Source: Cornus controversa
Lineage: Eukaryota; Streptophyta; Magnoliopsida; Cornales; Cornaceae
Reading direction: 5' to 3'
DNA: 64,000 nucleotides
Assembly (NCBI GenBank): GCA_026545225.1
Contig: CM048848.1
Coordinates: 20,562,806 to 20,626,805 of the forward strand
Shown here one piece after another: positions 43,358 through 54,457 of the stretch. Each line of letters begins with the position of its first letter. The stretch's first letter is position 1. The notes beneath the pieces were generated by a model. The model was not told the DNA's origin and did no database searches. It saw only the letters and a list, made by a program, of their open reading frames with translations. Made by a program: the position numbers and the translations under genes.

Positions 43358-45244
43358 TGAAATACCCCCTACAAAATTTCACGCATGAGGTGGCCAATCT
43401 CACACATAAAATTTAAGGGATACCTATAATTGATAGCAACAAGTATAGAATACAAGGACAAAATGAAAAAAAATAAATAAATATTGAAAGAAAAGTTTAT
43501 TTTAAATAATAATAAAGTTAAGTAACTGAAGTACGTGTCCGTGTAATACAACTTGGAAGTCCCGTAACCCAAGGACCTCATAACCAAGAAGAACAAGAGT
43601 CAATACTAAAGATTAAATAACCGAAGTAAATAACATCACAGAAGAGTTCATACGCTGAATATAAAGAAAGAATAGGACCCTATTTACAAAACTGATGAGA
43701 GAGAAGCTGTCTGCCACAATCTACCAACCCACGACTCTATCCTTACTGTGGAACCGACTTGGGACCTGAAATATCAATAAAGTGGGTTAAACCCACGAGC
43801 AAGTTCTGTCTACTACAACCCAGACAAAGAATAGGTAAACATACCTTCTATATGAAGGACAATATATATATATATATAATTATATACACAACATTTCCTT
43901 CTTTAACTCATGTCTCCAAAATAGATGTCGTCCTATCTACCGTCTCAATTTAACCCCGATCACACAAATTTAGAACCTATTTTCTAAGTTCAAATCAAAG
44001 GCATAAAAAGTATAATACCCTATTAAAACTAGGCAATCCTGACATGCCACCTATACTATTCTTAAATACCTTATTAGGTATTGGCAATCCTGACATGCCC
44101 CATTGCAATCCTTACATGCCTCCGTAACTAATCTTAAATACTTTATTAAGTATTGGCAATCCTGATATGCCCTCTGGCAATCCTTACATGCCTCTATAAC
44201 TAACCTATTAAACCAAAACAAAAGATGTAACATACTTAACACATTAATTTAATATAATAGGAGTTCAATCACCACAATAAAATAACTCATGCACAATTAA
44301 ACTAATATCAAGTATATCATGAACAATTATGACTTCAAAGAATACAATTAAGGAAGGAAAAATAATATAACCACTAATTATATGAGCAAGCACACATCCA
44401 AATCTCCAATGTACCTAAATCATCGAGGGAGTCTAAACCTAGCTCTAACCTAGGTTTCCAGGCCTATTATGTTCCTAAGAACCCTATTTAATTATTCTCA
44501 AATTTTTTTTAATTTTTTAAAAAATTAAAAAAAAATTAAAATAAAAGAAAATAAAAATCTAGTTTTGAAGTACACTTTTTATACTACATTAACCATAAGG
44601 GAATCTCATTATGACTTGAAATTTGAAACCCAAGAGTATTCTGTCCCCAAAAGATTACCAAAATTTTTCAAAATTTTTTTGAAATTTAAAAATTATTTTT
44701 TAATTTTTCTAATTTAAAAATCAATTTAAAAACATTTAAAAAAATATAAAAAGAATTTGGACTGGGCCCAAAGTGGGCCAGAGGTGGGCCTCGATGAGTG
44801 AGGCCCATGGCAACCTTCCCTAGTGCTGGCGCTAGCAGCACGCGCCCCCACGTGCCGATGAGGTGCGTGGGGGCACTACCCCCTCTTCTTCTTCCTTTTC
44901 TTTTCTTTTCTTTTCCTTTTTTCCTGCAACTCACGAACAACTATCGCACCGAAACTTTTTGGCCATTTTCTGGCCACGTCCGGTCACCAAATCGCACGTA
45001 TGAATAAACCATTCAACTCGTCTCGATCTAAGCTATGCATTGGTACCAAAATCACCCCCTCACGACCTAAATAAAAAAAAGCCTAAATTCATGTTTTAAA
45101 AATCTAAAATTTCAAACTCAATTTTCGTCAATCTACCTAACGGTTCGCAACCAAACTTCCAAGGATTATTCGGGGAAGCAAGATCTACCTTTTAATCAGA
45201 ACAAAAACCTTTAAAAACAACGATTACAGCAAACCCATATCTCA

Positions 45245-45286
<42 letters not shown>

Positions 45287-46012
45287 CCTATACAGTCATA
45301 TATACATGCGTATACACTTGAAAATTACCCCAAAGCTATACCAAATTTACAAATTTCTCATGTTTAATCCACAGAAACACCTTTAGCGTGCATAATCTTA
45401 CAATTTCATAATTAAATACATGAAAACATATTCCGGCAATATATATATAAAAGAAATATTATGTCTACAGTTTCAAAGGAGAAGAGAAGAGTTCAATCTT
45501 GCCTTTTTGATGAACAAGATCTCGTCCCTATGAATCGCTCCTGTTCTCCCTTCTCTCTTGCATCTACGTTATTTTAGTCTATGTGCATGTAAACGACAGA
45601 AACCATAACCCTCTTTTATTTTCTTTTATTTTTTTTCTTCTAGAAAACTAATTAAACTCCAAAATAAATAAAAAGGAAAATAATGAAAATAAACCCTACC
45701 CACAAAAATAAATATACATTTAGCCCAACCATTCCAGCCTAACTCAATCCAAATTCCTCCCCAACCCAATCTAAAATTAGAATAAAGAGAAAAAAAATAC
45801 AAAGACCCAATCCAAATAAAATTAAATAAAATAAAGTAAACTACACCAAAATATTTAAAGCACTCAAAGAAATTTAATCGAATCAATAAAGCAATTCAAA
45901 GCACTCACAGAAATTTAATTCAACGAGAAAAGCGAATAAAAAGAAAAATAAATAAATAAATATGAAGCGTTTAGATTAAAATTAAATGACCTCAAAATTA
46001 CGGGGTATTACA
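43358..46012 (-). mobile_element. 5' LTR of the gypsy element, 2.66 kb, complete
   Basis: Edges TGAAATACCCCC and GGGGTATTACA, an inverted pair with the TG..CA rule. Next to the PBS on the left; on the right the flank AAAGGGGGAGAC belongs to copia sequence, so the element landed in a copia internal region. It contains a TA run (45249-45282) and the polypurine/GC-rich section at 44760-44930. A TSD cannot be checked since the other LTR's outer end is lost. Confidence 0.85.
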
Positions 46013-46341
46013 AAGGGGGAGACTTATATATATGTGAAAGGGGGACATATAGACATATATTTTTTTGTGATATGGTATATGATTAAGGGGGAGTTTGGAG
46101 ATAATTTTACATCATTGTATTTTTCTTGACTGAGCTTTCACTGGTAGTATTGTTTTCATGATATGCATATTTTACTGGTTTGGCAAACACTACACATGAA
46201 GGTTGAAACCTTGCTCATGATGCTCTGAGTTCTTTAAGATATATTTCTTTGTATTTTCGACATATTGTAATATGATTTTTTCAGTGGATAGGTTATAATT
46301 GTGTAGGTTAATTTTATCATGAAATTGTCAAAGGGGGAGAT
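46013..46341 (+). mobile_element. 3' internal end and polypurine tract of a copia element
   Basis: Non-coding. AAAGGGGGAGA occurs at 46013 and, as CAAAGGGGGAGAT (46329-46341), directly before the LTR start, which is the usual polypurine tract for plus-strand DNA priming. A third purine run, GTGAAAGGGGGACAT, is at 46034. Large copia elements often have such purine-rich 3' regions. Confidence 0.75.
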
Positions 46342-47682
46342 TGTGACGTATATTTTTGTAATTGACAATTTTTAATATCAAAACCAAACATGATTGTGTT
46401 GTATTCTCTGAGTTATATTTCTATCATTGATCATGTAATTGAAGTCTCAAAGTGAGCATGAGGTTCTACACCAACGATGCAAGGGTTCGTCAAAGAATGA
46501 AGCTTGAATATTCGAGAAAAGCCATCAAGGGTCTAGACAAGGATTTGATCATTTGAAGTCTTGAGATGATTGCAAATGCATGAGGATATCGTTGATCACA
46601 TATGAGAGTCATGTAACCCAGGTAAAGTGGTTAGAACACATATATTTCAAATCGGGAGGTTTCGACCTTGAAAGAGGGATTTTTAAGCAATTTAGTGAAA
46701 CTTTCAAGGTTGGACCGGTCCAAGTGAAGGTTGGACTGGTCCAAGAGGTCTCAGTAACTCCTGTTGAGTATGTTATAGGAGTTGGACCTGTCCAAGTAAA
46801 TCCAGACCGGTTCAACTTATCTAGTTTGCGAATTTTGACTAGTTTTGTCCTGTTTTGAACCAGAACTGACCCAGAACTTCCTAAAATTGTGGGGACTTAT
46901 TTTCTATTGGATTTTAACTTTTTTTTCAAGAAAAACTAGGATTTTTAATCTCTATTAAAATCTCATATGATTTCTCTCTCAGTGTGAAAATCATATTTTA
47001 GAGAGAGAAAGTATTGAGATATTTTTCTAGTAATTGATTTTTTTCTCAAATTATTTGTTTATATTTTTGAGAGCACACACATATTCACAGAGTGATTTAG
47101 GGTGTTTTCTATTTACTTGATCAATTGTTCGAAGACTGCATTAAAGATTTCTTCGTGATCAAGTTATTGGATTGGTTTATTTTACAACTGTTCATTGGTG
47201 AGGAATGAGAAGAAGATCAAGCTACAAAGGGGAGAAAATACTTGTTGAGTGTTTGTGTTCTTCTATTACCCTTCTAAGAGGATTTTGACGTTAACCGGGA
47301 ATCTGCAGTAGTTGGACGAGGTAGTCACAATTGTAAGCCTGAGGTGTTTCGTATCAGAGTTCTTGTCAGAGTGGAGTGAGTGTGAGTTTAGGACTGAGTT
47401 TGTTGTACTTTGCTTCAACGACAGTGGATTTACTTCTCTGGAGTTACAAAGCCTCACCCGTGATTTTCTCGATCTGAATTTTTCACGTATATCTGGTGAA
47501 TTCGTATACTTTATTTTACTGCACTTTATTTTATTTAATTGTTTTGTGGGATTACTTTAAATTTTTAATTAGACTTAAAATTGAAAAATTTGAAAGATTA
47601 AGCAAAAAACGAGTAAACCTAATCACTCCTTCTAGATTTTAAATCTAACTTTCGCAATTGCTTTCGCACTGCACAACTAACA
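46342..47682 (+). mobile_element. 3' LTR of a plus-strand copia element, 1341 bp, intact
   Basis: Begins TGTGACGTATATTTTTGTAA and ends GCACAACTAACA. Same family as the split LTR 28988-32876, in opposite orientation. It holds GGTTGGACCGGTCCAAGTG and related inverted GGACCGGTCC blocks (46708-46815), a GAGAGAGAAAG run, and CACCCGTGATTTTCTCGATC in the 3' part. The internal region and 5' LTR to its left were displaced by the gypsy element ending at 46012. Confidence 0.85.
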
Positions 47683-47726
47683 AATTATCCCTCCAAATAT
47701 CGCTCAAACTAAGTAGCACAGATATG

Positions 47727-48180
47727 GCTCTACAAGAGCCGTGGCCATATCGGACACGTATCCGATACGGATATGGCCCAATTATGGCAAGATACATGTC
47801 CGATATGGCTAAGAAGTATTCAATTTTTTAAAATTATTTTTTGAATATCAGATACGGCTGGGATACGGGAAGGATACGTTTAGGATACTTTTTGGGGCAA
47901 ATTTGTAATTTTTTGTTATATAAAATGGGGTTAAGATGTAATATTAAAAACTTTATAGGTTAGAAAATAAGGATCATTTTATAATAAAACAAAAATAATT
48001 TTAAGTATATTTATTTTATAGTTGAAGAATAACACTTAATATTTTATGTATAATATTACATATATATATTTATTTATTTGATGTATCCTTGCCGTGTCCG
48101 TATCCTACTTTTTTAAAATTTTTCGTATCACCGTATCCGTATCTTGTCATACCCGTATCCCATGTCCGTACTTCTTAGCT
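47727..48180. mobile_element. MITE-like repeat rich in GTATCCG motifs
   Basis: CTAAGAAGTA (47809-47818) and TACTTCTTAG (48169-48178) are perfect 10-bp inverted ends enclosing 370 bp of AT-rich DNA. Inside each end are TATCCG/CGGATA and GGGATACGGG motifs in opposite orientations. To the left, 47740-47808 repeats the same motifs (CACGTATCCGATACGGATAT), so a second partial copy may lie there. No coding sequence and no clean TSD. Class of element not decided. Confidence 0.5.
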
Positions 48181-48617
48181 TTCAAACCTTTTATTTCTTT
48201 ACATTTAAAATATCCAAATACAAAACGCACCATTCTCTCCTTATTCTTTCAAATCAATCAATACAAACGATGCCTAAATCCTATTCTCTAGTTACATCGG
48301 TCACACAAGAAAAAGAACATAGCTTCCATAATCACCCAACCTTATGCCTTTCTGACCGCAAAATCACCTATTTTTCTGATTTGGCACTGAAAGCTGCGTC
48401 AACATTACCCTTGCCGTTGAATTGAAGATGGATTTGTCTTGTGAATGCATTAACGTGGAATTCACACCATATCATTTTTTTAACTAACTATATCTTGGGG
48501 TGTTGAAGGTTTGAGTCATTCAGTTCAGTTTGAAAGCATTTTGAAATAAATCGTAGGTCCTGTTCCACTTGAAACCAAATCGAAAGGTGAAAAATCAATT
48601 CGGCCGGTTCACCCCTA
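48181..48617. other. Spacer left of the copia element; no gene recognised
   Basis: If the copia element interrupted the U-box gene seen at 63011-63492, the rest of that gene should begin here on the minus strand. I could not recognise U-box or armadillo-repeat sequence in any frame, so this side is either rearranged or too diverged. Confidence 0.35.
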
Positions 48618-48622
48618 TAGTT

Positions 48623-48896
48623 TATAAAGGAAGCATGTGTGGACTCTATTCAAACCAAAACAGAGCATGTCTAGCCTAAAATCCTGCCAAATATTGTGTC
48701 ATTAATTCTATATTTGGAGTTGATTCTAAGTCAGAATTCTACAGCTGTATATTGGAACAGTAGCATAGCTTTAGCTTTACCATTTACATTTTTCCTAAAT
48801 TAGCTTCTCAATCACTCTGTATATAACTTAGAATCTCTATCAATGACAGTGTGCGAATTTATTCATTGAAATCTTGGCAATATCTGCTTCTTCACA
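48623..48896 (+). mobile_element. 5' LTR of the copia element
   Basis: Starts TATAAAGGAAGC and ends TGCTTCTTCACA. It is nearly identical to the 3' LTR (about 10 differences in 274). A TATA-like CTGTATATAACTTAG lies at 48818-48832, about 65 bp before the end. Confidence 0.93.
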
Positions 48897-48908
48897 TGGT
48901 ATCAGAGC
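48897..48908 (+). other. Primer binding site (tRNA-Met) of the copia element
   Basis: TGGTATCAGAGC directly abuts the LTR end, a perfect initiator tRNA-Met complement. Confidence 0.93.
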
Positions 48909-49770
48909 CCAAATCAATGAAAAGTTAACTCCCTCCACCTTTCCTCAATGGCAGGCTCAATTTGAAGCGCTCCTTATTGGGTACGATTTACTCGACTATG
49001 TCGAAGGTACCCTTCAGTGTCCCTCTTCCATTGGTACCACCGCTGATGAGCTGCACAAGACCCATTGGGTTAGACAGGATAAACTTATCCTGAGTGCTAT
49101 TTTAGCCTCCACATCTCTTTCAATCACCCCATTCATTGCTACGGCAAAGACATCCCATGATGCTTGCAAAAAGCTAAAAAATCTATATGCTAGCCGATCA
49201 AGAACTCGTGCTATGTAGTTAAAAGAGGAACTCACCTTAATCCAGCGTGGAAATTGATTGATCACAGAATATCTCCATGTTGTGAAGGCCTTGGCTAATG
49301 AAATAGCCATCATTGATCATTCAATTTCAGATGATAACCTAACCCTTTATGTGTTGAATGGTTTAGGTTCAGATTTTTGGGAGATTACAGCGCCAATTCG
49401 AGCCCGAGAATCATCATTGGCCTTTGAGAAGTTGCACGACCTTTTGGTTGGACACGAGGCATATTTGAGGCGCTTGGAAGCTGCAATGCAGCAACTAGTT
49501 GCTTCCGCTAACTTCACAAAGATGAATCAGTTTGCGCAAGGGGGGAGTCAACAGTGACATTCCAAGAAAAATGCTATTTCCCGTGGGCCTCAAGGCTCTA
49601 ACCCAAGCCGAAATGTTAATGGAGCCCAATGTGATGGACGTAGCTCCAACAACTCTGGCCGGCCCAATAATTCCAATCACTGTTACCAGCCCAAATGTCA
49701 AATTTGTGACCAATTGGGCCATATTGCCAAGTTCTGTCCTCAATTCCATTCACAGCATGGCTCCATTAAT
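48909..49770 (+). pseudogene. Gag of the copia element
   Basis: The frame through the PBS gives NEKLTPSTFPQWQAQFEALL, IGYDLLDYVEGTLQCP, then KTHWVRQDKLILSAILASTS: the UBN2/retrotran-gag fold of copia Gag. No in-frame ATG precedes it, so the start codon is lost. Stops occur after SRTRAM (49217), at 49255 and after GGSQQ (49555). The second piece (49258-49557) has TEYLHVVKALANEIAIIDHS and YVLNGLGSDFWEI. The zinc knuckle CQICDQLGHIAKFC (C-X2-C-X4-H-X4-C) is intact at about 49700-49740, in the frame that leads into protease. Confidence 0.9.
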
Positions 49771-51588
49771 TGTGCTATAACCTCTACTGGAAAGGATAAA
49801 AATTGGTTACTTGATTCGGCTGCTTCTCATAATATCACAGGCGATCTTTCCAATTTATCTATTCATTCCAAATATGATGGAACTGATGAAGTAATTCTCG
49901 GTGATGGTTCAGGTTTGGCAGTCTCACACATTGGTTCTTTGGCTTTACACTCCCCTCACCGAACTTTTACATTGCGTGATACTCTTTGTGTTCCAAATCT
50001 TTGCAAAAATTTAATTTCTGTTCACCATCTCACCAAACAAAATAATGTCTCTGTTGAGTTTCACCCTTTTTATTTTCTTGTGAAGGACACGATCACGGGG
50101 GCGATCCTACTAAAAGGAGCATGTAACAATGGCATCTACACCTTCCCGGAATCAACGGTGGCGTACAAAAAGGTTGCTAATGTGGATGAACGGACTTCTA
50201 TTGATGGATGGCACAAGCGTTTTGGGCATCCTTCTCTTAAAATTGTCCATCATCTTGTTAAGAATTTTTATTTTCCTATTTCCTTGAATAAAAATTTGTC
50301 TTCATTATGTCATTCATGTTCTATTAATAAAGCACATCAACAACCCTTTAGTGTTAATAGTCTCCAAAGTCATGAGCCCCTTGAACTTATTTATACGGAT
50401 GTGTGGGGTCTCGCTAGTTATATTGGAATTGATGGATCACGATATTACCTTATTTTTGTTGATCATTATACAAAATATATATGCTTTTATCCAATGGTCG
50501 CTAAATCTGGTGTTTCTAATATTTTTCCGCATTTCAAAAAGTTTGTTGAAACCCGTTTTCAAAAACCAATCAAAACACTATACTCCAACAATGGTGGTGA
50601 GTTTATTGCTTCAAAATCCTATCTCTTGCTTCATGGCATAACTCAGTATACAATTGCTCCACACACTTCGCAACAAAATGGTGTCTCTGAACGTCGTCAT
50701 CTAGTTGAAACGGGCCTTACACTTCTTCATGATGCAAATCTTGACTTCTTGTATTGGCCCTATGTTTTTCAAACAACCTCTTATCTCATAAACAGACAAC
50801 CCACGCCTCTCCTCTAGGAAAAATCACCTTTTGAAGTTCTTTTTGGTCAAACACCAAATTATTTGAAATCAAAAAAATTTGGACGTGTTTGTTATCCTCT
50901 CACAAGGCCTTATAACTCAAATAAAATGCATCCCAAATCCAAAGCTTGCATTTTTGGTTATTTGCCAACTTAAAACGCCTACAGATGTTTTGAAACTCAT
51001 ACCAAAAAATTCTTCATCTCACGACACGTGCTGTTTGATGAAAATCAACAACACTCTAGCCCCTCTCAACCCGTGCCTTCCGTGCCAACCCAGAACACTC
51101 TCGAACCTCATAAACTTCTTCCCTTTTTCTTCGGTGGCCAGCCGACTGCAGTGTTTTCATCAATGTTGCCCGGCGCTCTAGCCTCATCGCTACCTTCGGA
51201 AGGCTCCCCTGCCATTGTTGCATCCTCCTCAGGTAATTTCAGATCCTCTGTTCCTTTACCTTATGATTCCTTGCAAGTCCTAGATCACACCACCACTCAT
51301 CTGCACCTTCCTCTAGATGAAAATCGAACTGCTTCTCCTTTAAATTTGCACTCACAATCTTCTAATTTTTCTACTGCTCTACATGTAGGTCCATATCATA
51401 ATTCCCCAAATATGAATTTCACAAATCCTAACCAAACAAATAATCCCCCCCACTACACTCATAACATGACCACAAGATCCATGAACCAAATTTTCAAACC
51501 CAAACAGATCCATACAGTGTCCAAATACCCTCCACCTCAAACCATAGAACCAACGAGTGTGAGTCAAGCCATTTTTCAACCTCACTAG
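49714..51588 (+). pseudogene. Protease and integrase of the copia element
   Basis: Frame 49714-50817 (367 codons): protease NWLLDSAASHNITGD with catalytic D34-S35-A36 and EVILGDGSGLAVSHIGS; then the GAG-pre-integrase zinc domain GWHKRFGHPSLKIVHHL..LCHSCSINKAHQ (HHCC); then the integrase core with ELIYTDVWG (first Asp), LYSNNGGEF (second catalytic Asp replaced by Asn) and QQNGVSERRHL (Glu kept). A stop at 50815 precedes KSPFEVLFGQTPNY. The C-terminal part continues through a frameshift to SRHVLFDENQ (about 51010-51050) and a Pro/Ser-rich linker with HNMTTRSMNQIFKP, ending at 51588. The Asp-to-Asn change alone would abolish integration. Confidence 0.92.
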
Positions 51589-51594
51589 CATGAG

Positions 51595-51761
51595 GCCATG
51601 TCCAATGAGCTCACTACTCTAATGAAACATAGGACTTGGGACCTAGTTTTACCACCTTCCAACTGTAAACCTGTGGGCTGTAAGTGGGTATTCTGAGTTT
51701 AAATGGAAAGTTGATGGGTCAGTGGATAGATTCAAAGCCCGTTTAGTTCCTAAGGTTATAA
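51595..51761 (+). pseudogene. RT N-terminus of the copia element, cut by insertion
   Basis: Reads AMSNELTTLMKHRTWDLVLP, then CKPVGCKWVF, a frameshift, then DGSVDRFKARLVPK: the start of the copia RT (RVT_2), whose usual text is VGCKWVFKxK and RxKARLVAKGY. The next codons (VI, in place of GY) run into the LTR at 51762; TATAA (51757-51761) is the target-site duplication. Confidence 0.88.
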
Positions 51762-51847
51762 TGTAAGGACCGGAATAATTTTGACCGGTTCCGGGTGAAT
51801 TTTGATCGGATTTATTTTTTTCAAATAAATTAAATTCGGAAAGATGT

Positions 51848-51880
<33 letters not shown>

Positions 51881-52165
51881 TTGGACGTGGATATTTATAT
51901 ATATAAGATTATATATAGAGAGAGAGAGAGGTGGAGAAAGTATATGAATACGGGATTTTATATGGACGGAGGATGCATATATATATATATATATATATGG
52001 AAATATATATATTTATATGGAATATAATTATATTTAATTATAAATATATTTATTGGTACATGTATTAGTAAACATATATATAGAGGTGTATTTGTGTAAT
52101 AAATATATGTGAATGTACTATGATATGTGTACATATACATGTGTGGGATATTTAATATATGTGGT

Positions 52166-52175
52166 GTATAAAGAA
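52166..52175 (+). promoter_or_regulatory. TATA box of gypsy LTR copy 1
   Basis: GTATAAAGAA in GGTGTATAAAGAATG fits the plant TATA consensus. The equivalent in the complete LTR is at 58163-58172. The expected start is about 30 bp on, just before the purine tract. Confidence 0.55.
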
Positions 52176-52207
52176 TGAAGAGAAGATAAGGAATGGGTGG
52201 TCTCGGC

Positions 52208-52290
52208 TGAAGAAGAAAAAGAAGAAAGAAAAGAAAAGAAAAAGAAAGGAAAAAGAAAAGAAAAGAAAGAAAGAGAGAGAAGGTGAAATC
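52208..52290 (+). repeat. 83-bp almost pure GA tract in LTR copy 1
   Basis: GAAGAAGAAAAAGAAGAAAG and similar runs give about 80 consecutive purines; the complete LTR has the same tract at 58206-58285. It follows the TATA box and precedes a section rich in CGGCG. Frames through it (Lys/Glu/Arg-rich on plus, Phe/Ser/Leu-rich on minus) are compositional. Confidence 0.9.
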
Positions 52291-54457
52291 GAGCTGAGAT
52301 CGGGAGAGAGAGATCGAATGAAGGAGGCACCGCCAATCCCGGCGCCGGCGGTGGCCGTGGCTAGAGCGGCTGTTCGCGGTGGCTGAAGAGGTTGAGGTGG
52401 GGTTGCCCGGTGACGCGGGGTGGCTCGGTTCGGCTGGGCCATTCGCGAAGGGGCGTTGCTCATGGTAGGGTTCCACCTGGGCGACGGCGACGGCGGTCGC
52501 GACGGCTGGAGGAGGCTGCAGCGGTCACGGTTGTGGGTTTGGCCGTGGCTGGTGGCGACGATGCTGGCGGTTCGATCGGCTGGATTGCTGGGTTTGGTAG
52601 CAGGTGAGTTGGGTCTTGGTTGGCATTTGGCAGTGGCTGCAGGGTGGCCGGCGAGGCGCTGTTCGGCTGGGGTTCTCACGGTTGTGGTTGGGTTGTGTTT
52701 GGGTTGGCCTTAAATAGCCCGACGATTGTGCGCAAGGCTTGATTGGGGCTGTGTTTGGTTCGGTCCTTGGGGTTGTTTCAGTTGGGTTTTTGAATGGATT
52801 CCAATTGGGTATGGTGATTGGAGGCTCACGGCTGGGTTGTGAGGTAGTCGGAGTAGTGGTCTTCATGGTGGGTTCGATTAGCCATGGCTGTTGGTCACGG
52901 CTAGGTGGCTTGGTGGTTCATCTTAGTGGTAATGAGAGAGTGATAGAGGGTTGTTCCGGATGTGGGATGGCCGGAGAAAATGACCGGAGTAGTGGCTGGT
53001 TTGGGGTTCGAATAGAGGCCAAAAAATGGGTTCCTATGTTGGGTCTTGGTTGTTTCAAGTTGAAGATGAGAATGGGTTTAGTTCGGGCAGTGGTTGGCTG
53101 TGTGTGAGGTGGCTCATGGTGGTGTGGGCAGTTTGAATTTTATGATTGGTTTGTGGATGATTTTGCAGCTTGATTGGCTTCATGAGGCTACTACCATAGT
53201 TAGTAGAGCTTGAATGGTGGCAGCTTGAGTGCAATGCATCCAATGTGAGAATGTATATGTAGAAATGTGAAGTATTTTGTGGTTGTGATGAATACTCGGG
53301 AATGACTCATAGAAAATAGAAGAGGAAAACATCCTCTTTGGGGTTGAAAGTCCTCTACCTTGCGCAAGTGGGTGGTGACCGGACGGGTTAGTAGCCCGAA
53401 ATAGCCAAAGGGTTTCATGATGTGGGACTACGGTACATATCGTGTGTGTGGTGTGCGTGTGAGTTCAATTCTGAGTATAGTGTGATTTTTGTGTTGAATT
53501 ATGTGACGTGATGTGACTTATGTGAAGTAAGTGAATTTGTTGATAAATTCGTGTGTATCATATGTTATAGATATGATGGGTTGCGAAATGAAGTATGTTG
53601 TAAATTTATGTGGTTGTCCATTTACATTTGATGCAATATGCCATGATTTGAAAGAAATGAGTAGAAATGTGAGTTTTATGATGATTTCGTTAAACTTGTG
53701 TTTGAATCCCATTTTGGTCATATGTTATAGATATGATGAGACTGTGCATTATTGCATGTTTAGATTGAAAATTTTGTGGTAGTCAAGGATCTTGTTATAT
53801 ATGCCATGTGAAGTGAAAGTTTCGATCTTTGGACTAGAAAGCTAGGAAGCATGACACGTAGTAAGCGGTGTGTGTTGATTTGTGTTTATGCACTGATATG
53901 AGACATGAATTTGGACGGATTGCACAACGTAATACCTTGAGCCCGTTGAGAATTGCTCATCCCCCTACACTAACACTTTCAGGGCATGACAAGGAGATGG
54001 TTGGTGGTGTGAAATCGTCAGTTGGATTTAGAGTTAGAAGGAATTCTTATTTTTAATCTTTTATGTTATGCGCGTCCGAGATGTGGACATGATGCGCTTA
54101 GACATGTATACAGGAACTTCCATTTTGAGATGTTGTATATGGACATTGTGACTTTAATGTTGCTTTGTAGATTAGAATGATTATGTATGTTGTAGAAATG
54201 CTGGGGGGACACGTGCCCAGAAGTGTCCATTTTTATTGTTAGATATAAATGCTGGGGGGACACGAGCCCAAAAGTGTCCATTTGAATTGAAAGCAGGTAT
54301 AACACGCCAGGATCTGATTATTTAGAATGGGTCATGCCCAATTTTCGTAAAAATAATAGGAAATTGAGATTGTATGATCAGGTGGTGGTTATAGGGTGAG
54401 GGTGATCTCACGGAGTTCACACCTCGATTTCCGAGCCTCGGGAATCGGGGCGTGACA

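Larger units (their letters stand above)
37081..46012 (-). mobile_element. Ty3/gypsy (chromovirus-like) element lacking integrase
   Basis: Order on the minus strand from the right: LTR (43358-46012), PBS, gag, protease, RT, RNase H, then an abrupt junction at 39972 into a truncated 3' LTR (39972-39774 and 38346-37081). The LTR pair matches across TTCAAA(C/T)CAAAGGCATAAAAA, CATGAACA(A/G)TTATGACTT, the CACGCGCC block and CCAAGGATTATTCGGGGAAG. Integrase, PPT and the start of the 3' LTR are gone in one deletion, so it could not move by itself. A later solo LTR (38347-39768) interrupts the 3' LTR. Chromodomain not visible; lineage inferred from RT, Gag and the tRNA-Met PBS. Confidence 0.85.
51762..54457 (+). 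mobile_element. Gypsy LTR (copy 1), solo-like, with TSD, internally deleted
   Basis: Begins TGTAAGGACCGGAATAA and ends GGGGCGTGACA. TATAA stands on both sides (51757-51761, 54458-54462), a perfect TSD. It matches the complete LTR 57765-61418 except that about 968 bp (counterpart of 59221-60188) are missing, with GCTTG as filler at the junction (53223). It carries a TATA box (52166), a purine tract (52208-52290) and a GC-rich section (52325-52720). It is followed by copia, not by a PBS, so it behaves as a solo LTR. Confidence 0.92.

Noticed and set aside
51028-51588. Independent Pro/Ser-rich gene
   Set aside because: It is the integrase-RT linker of the copia element, starting with the VLFDEN end of integrase.
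52152-52679. 175-codon minus ORF with Pro/Ser/Arg-rich text
   Set aside because: Antisense of the purine tract and GC-rich LTR section; three frames open at once.
52739-53107. Gly/Val-rich 122-codon ORF, with a similar 148-codon ORF at 58601
   Set aside because: Lies in the GC-rich section of the LTR, frames are not conserved in length between the two LTR copies, and G-rich composition explains openness.
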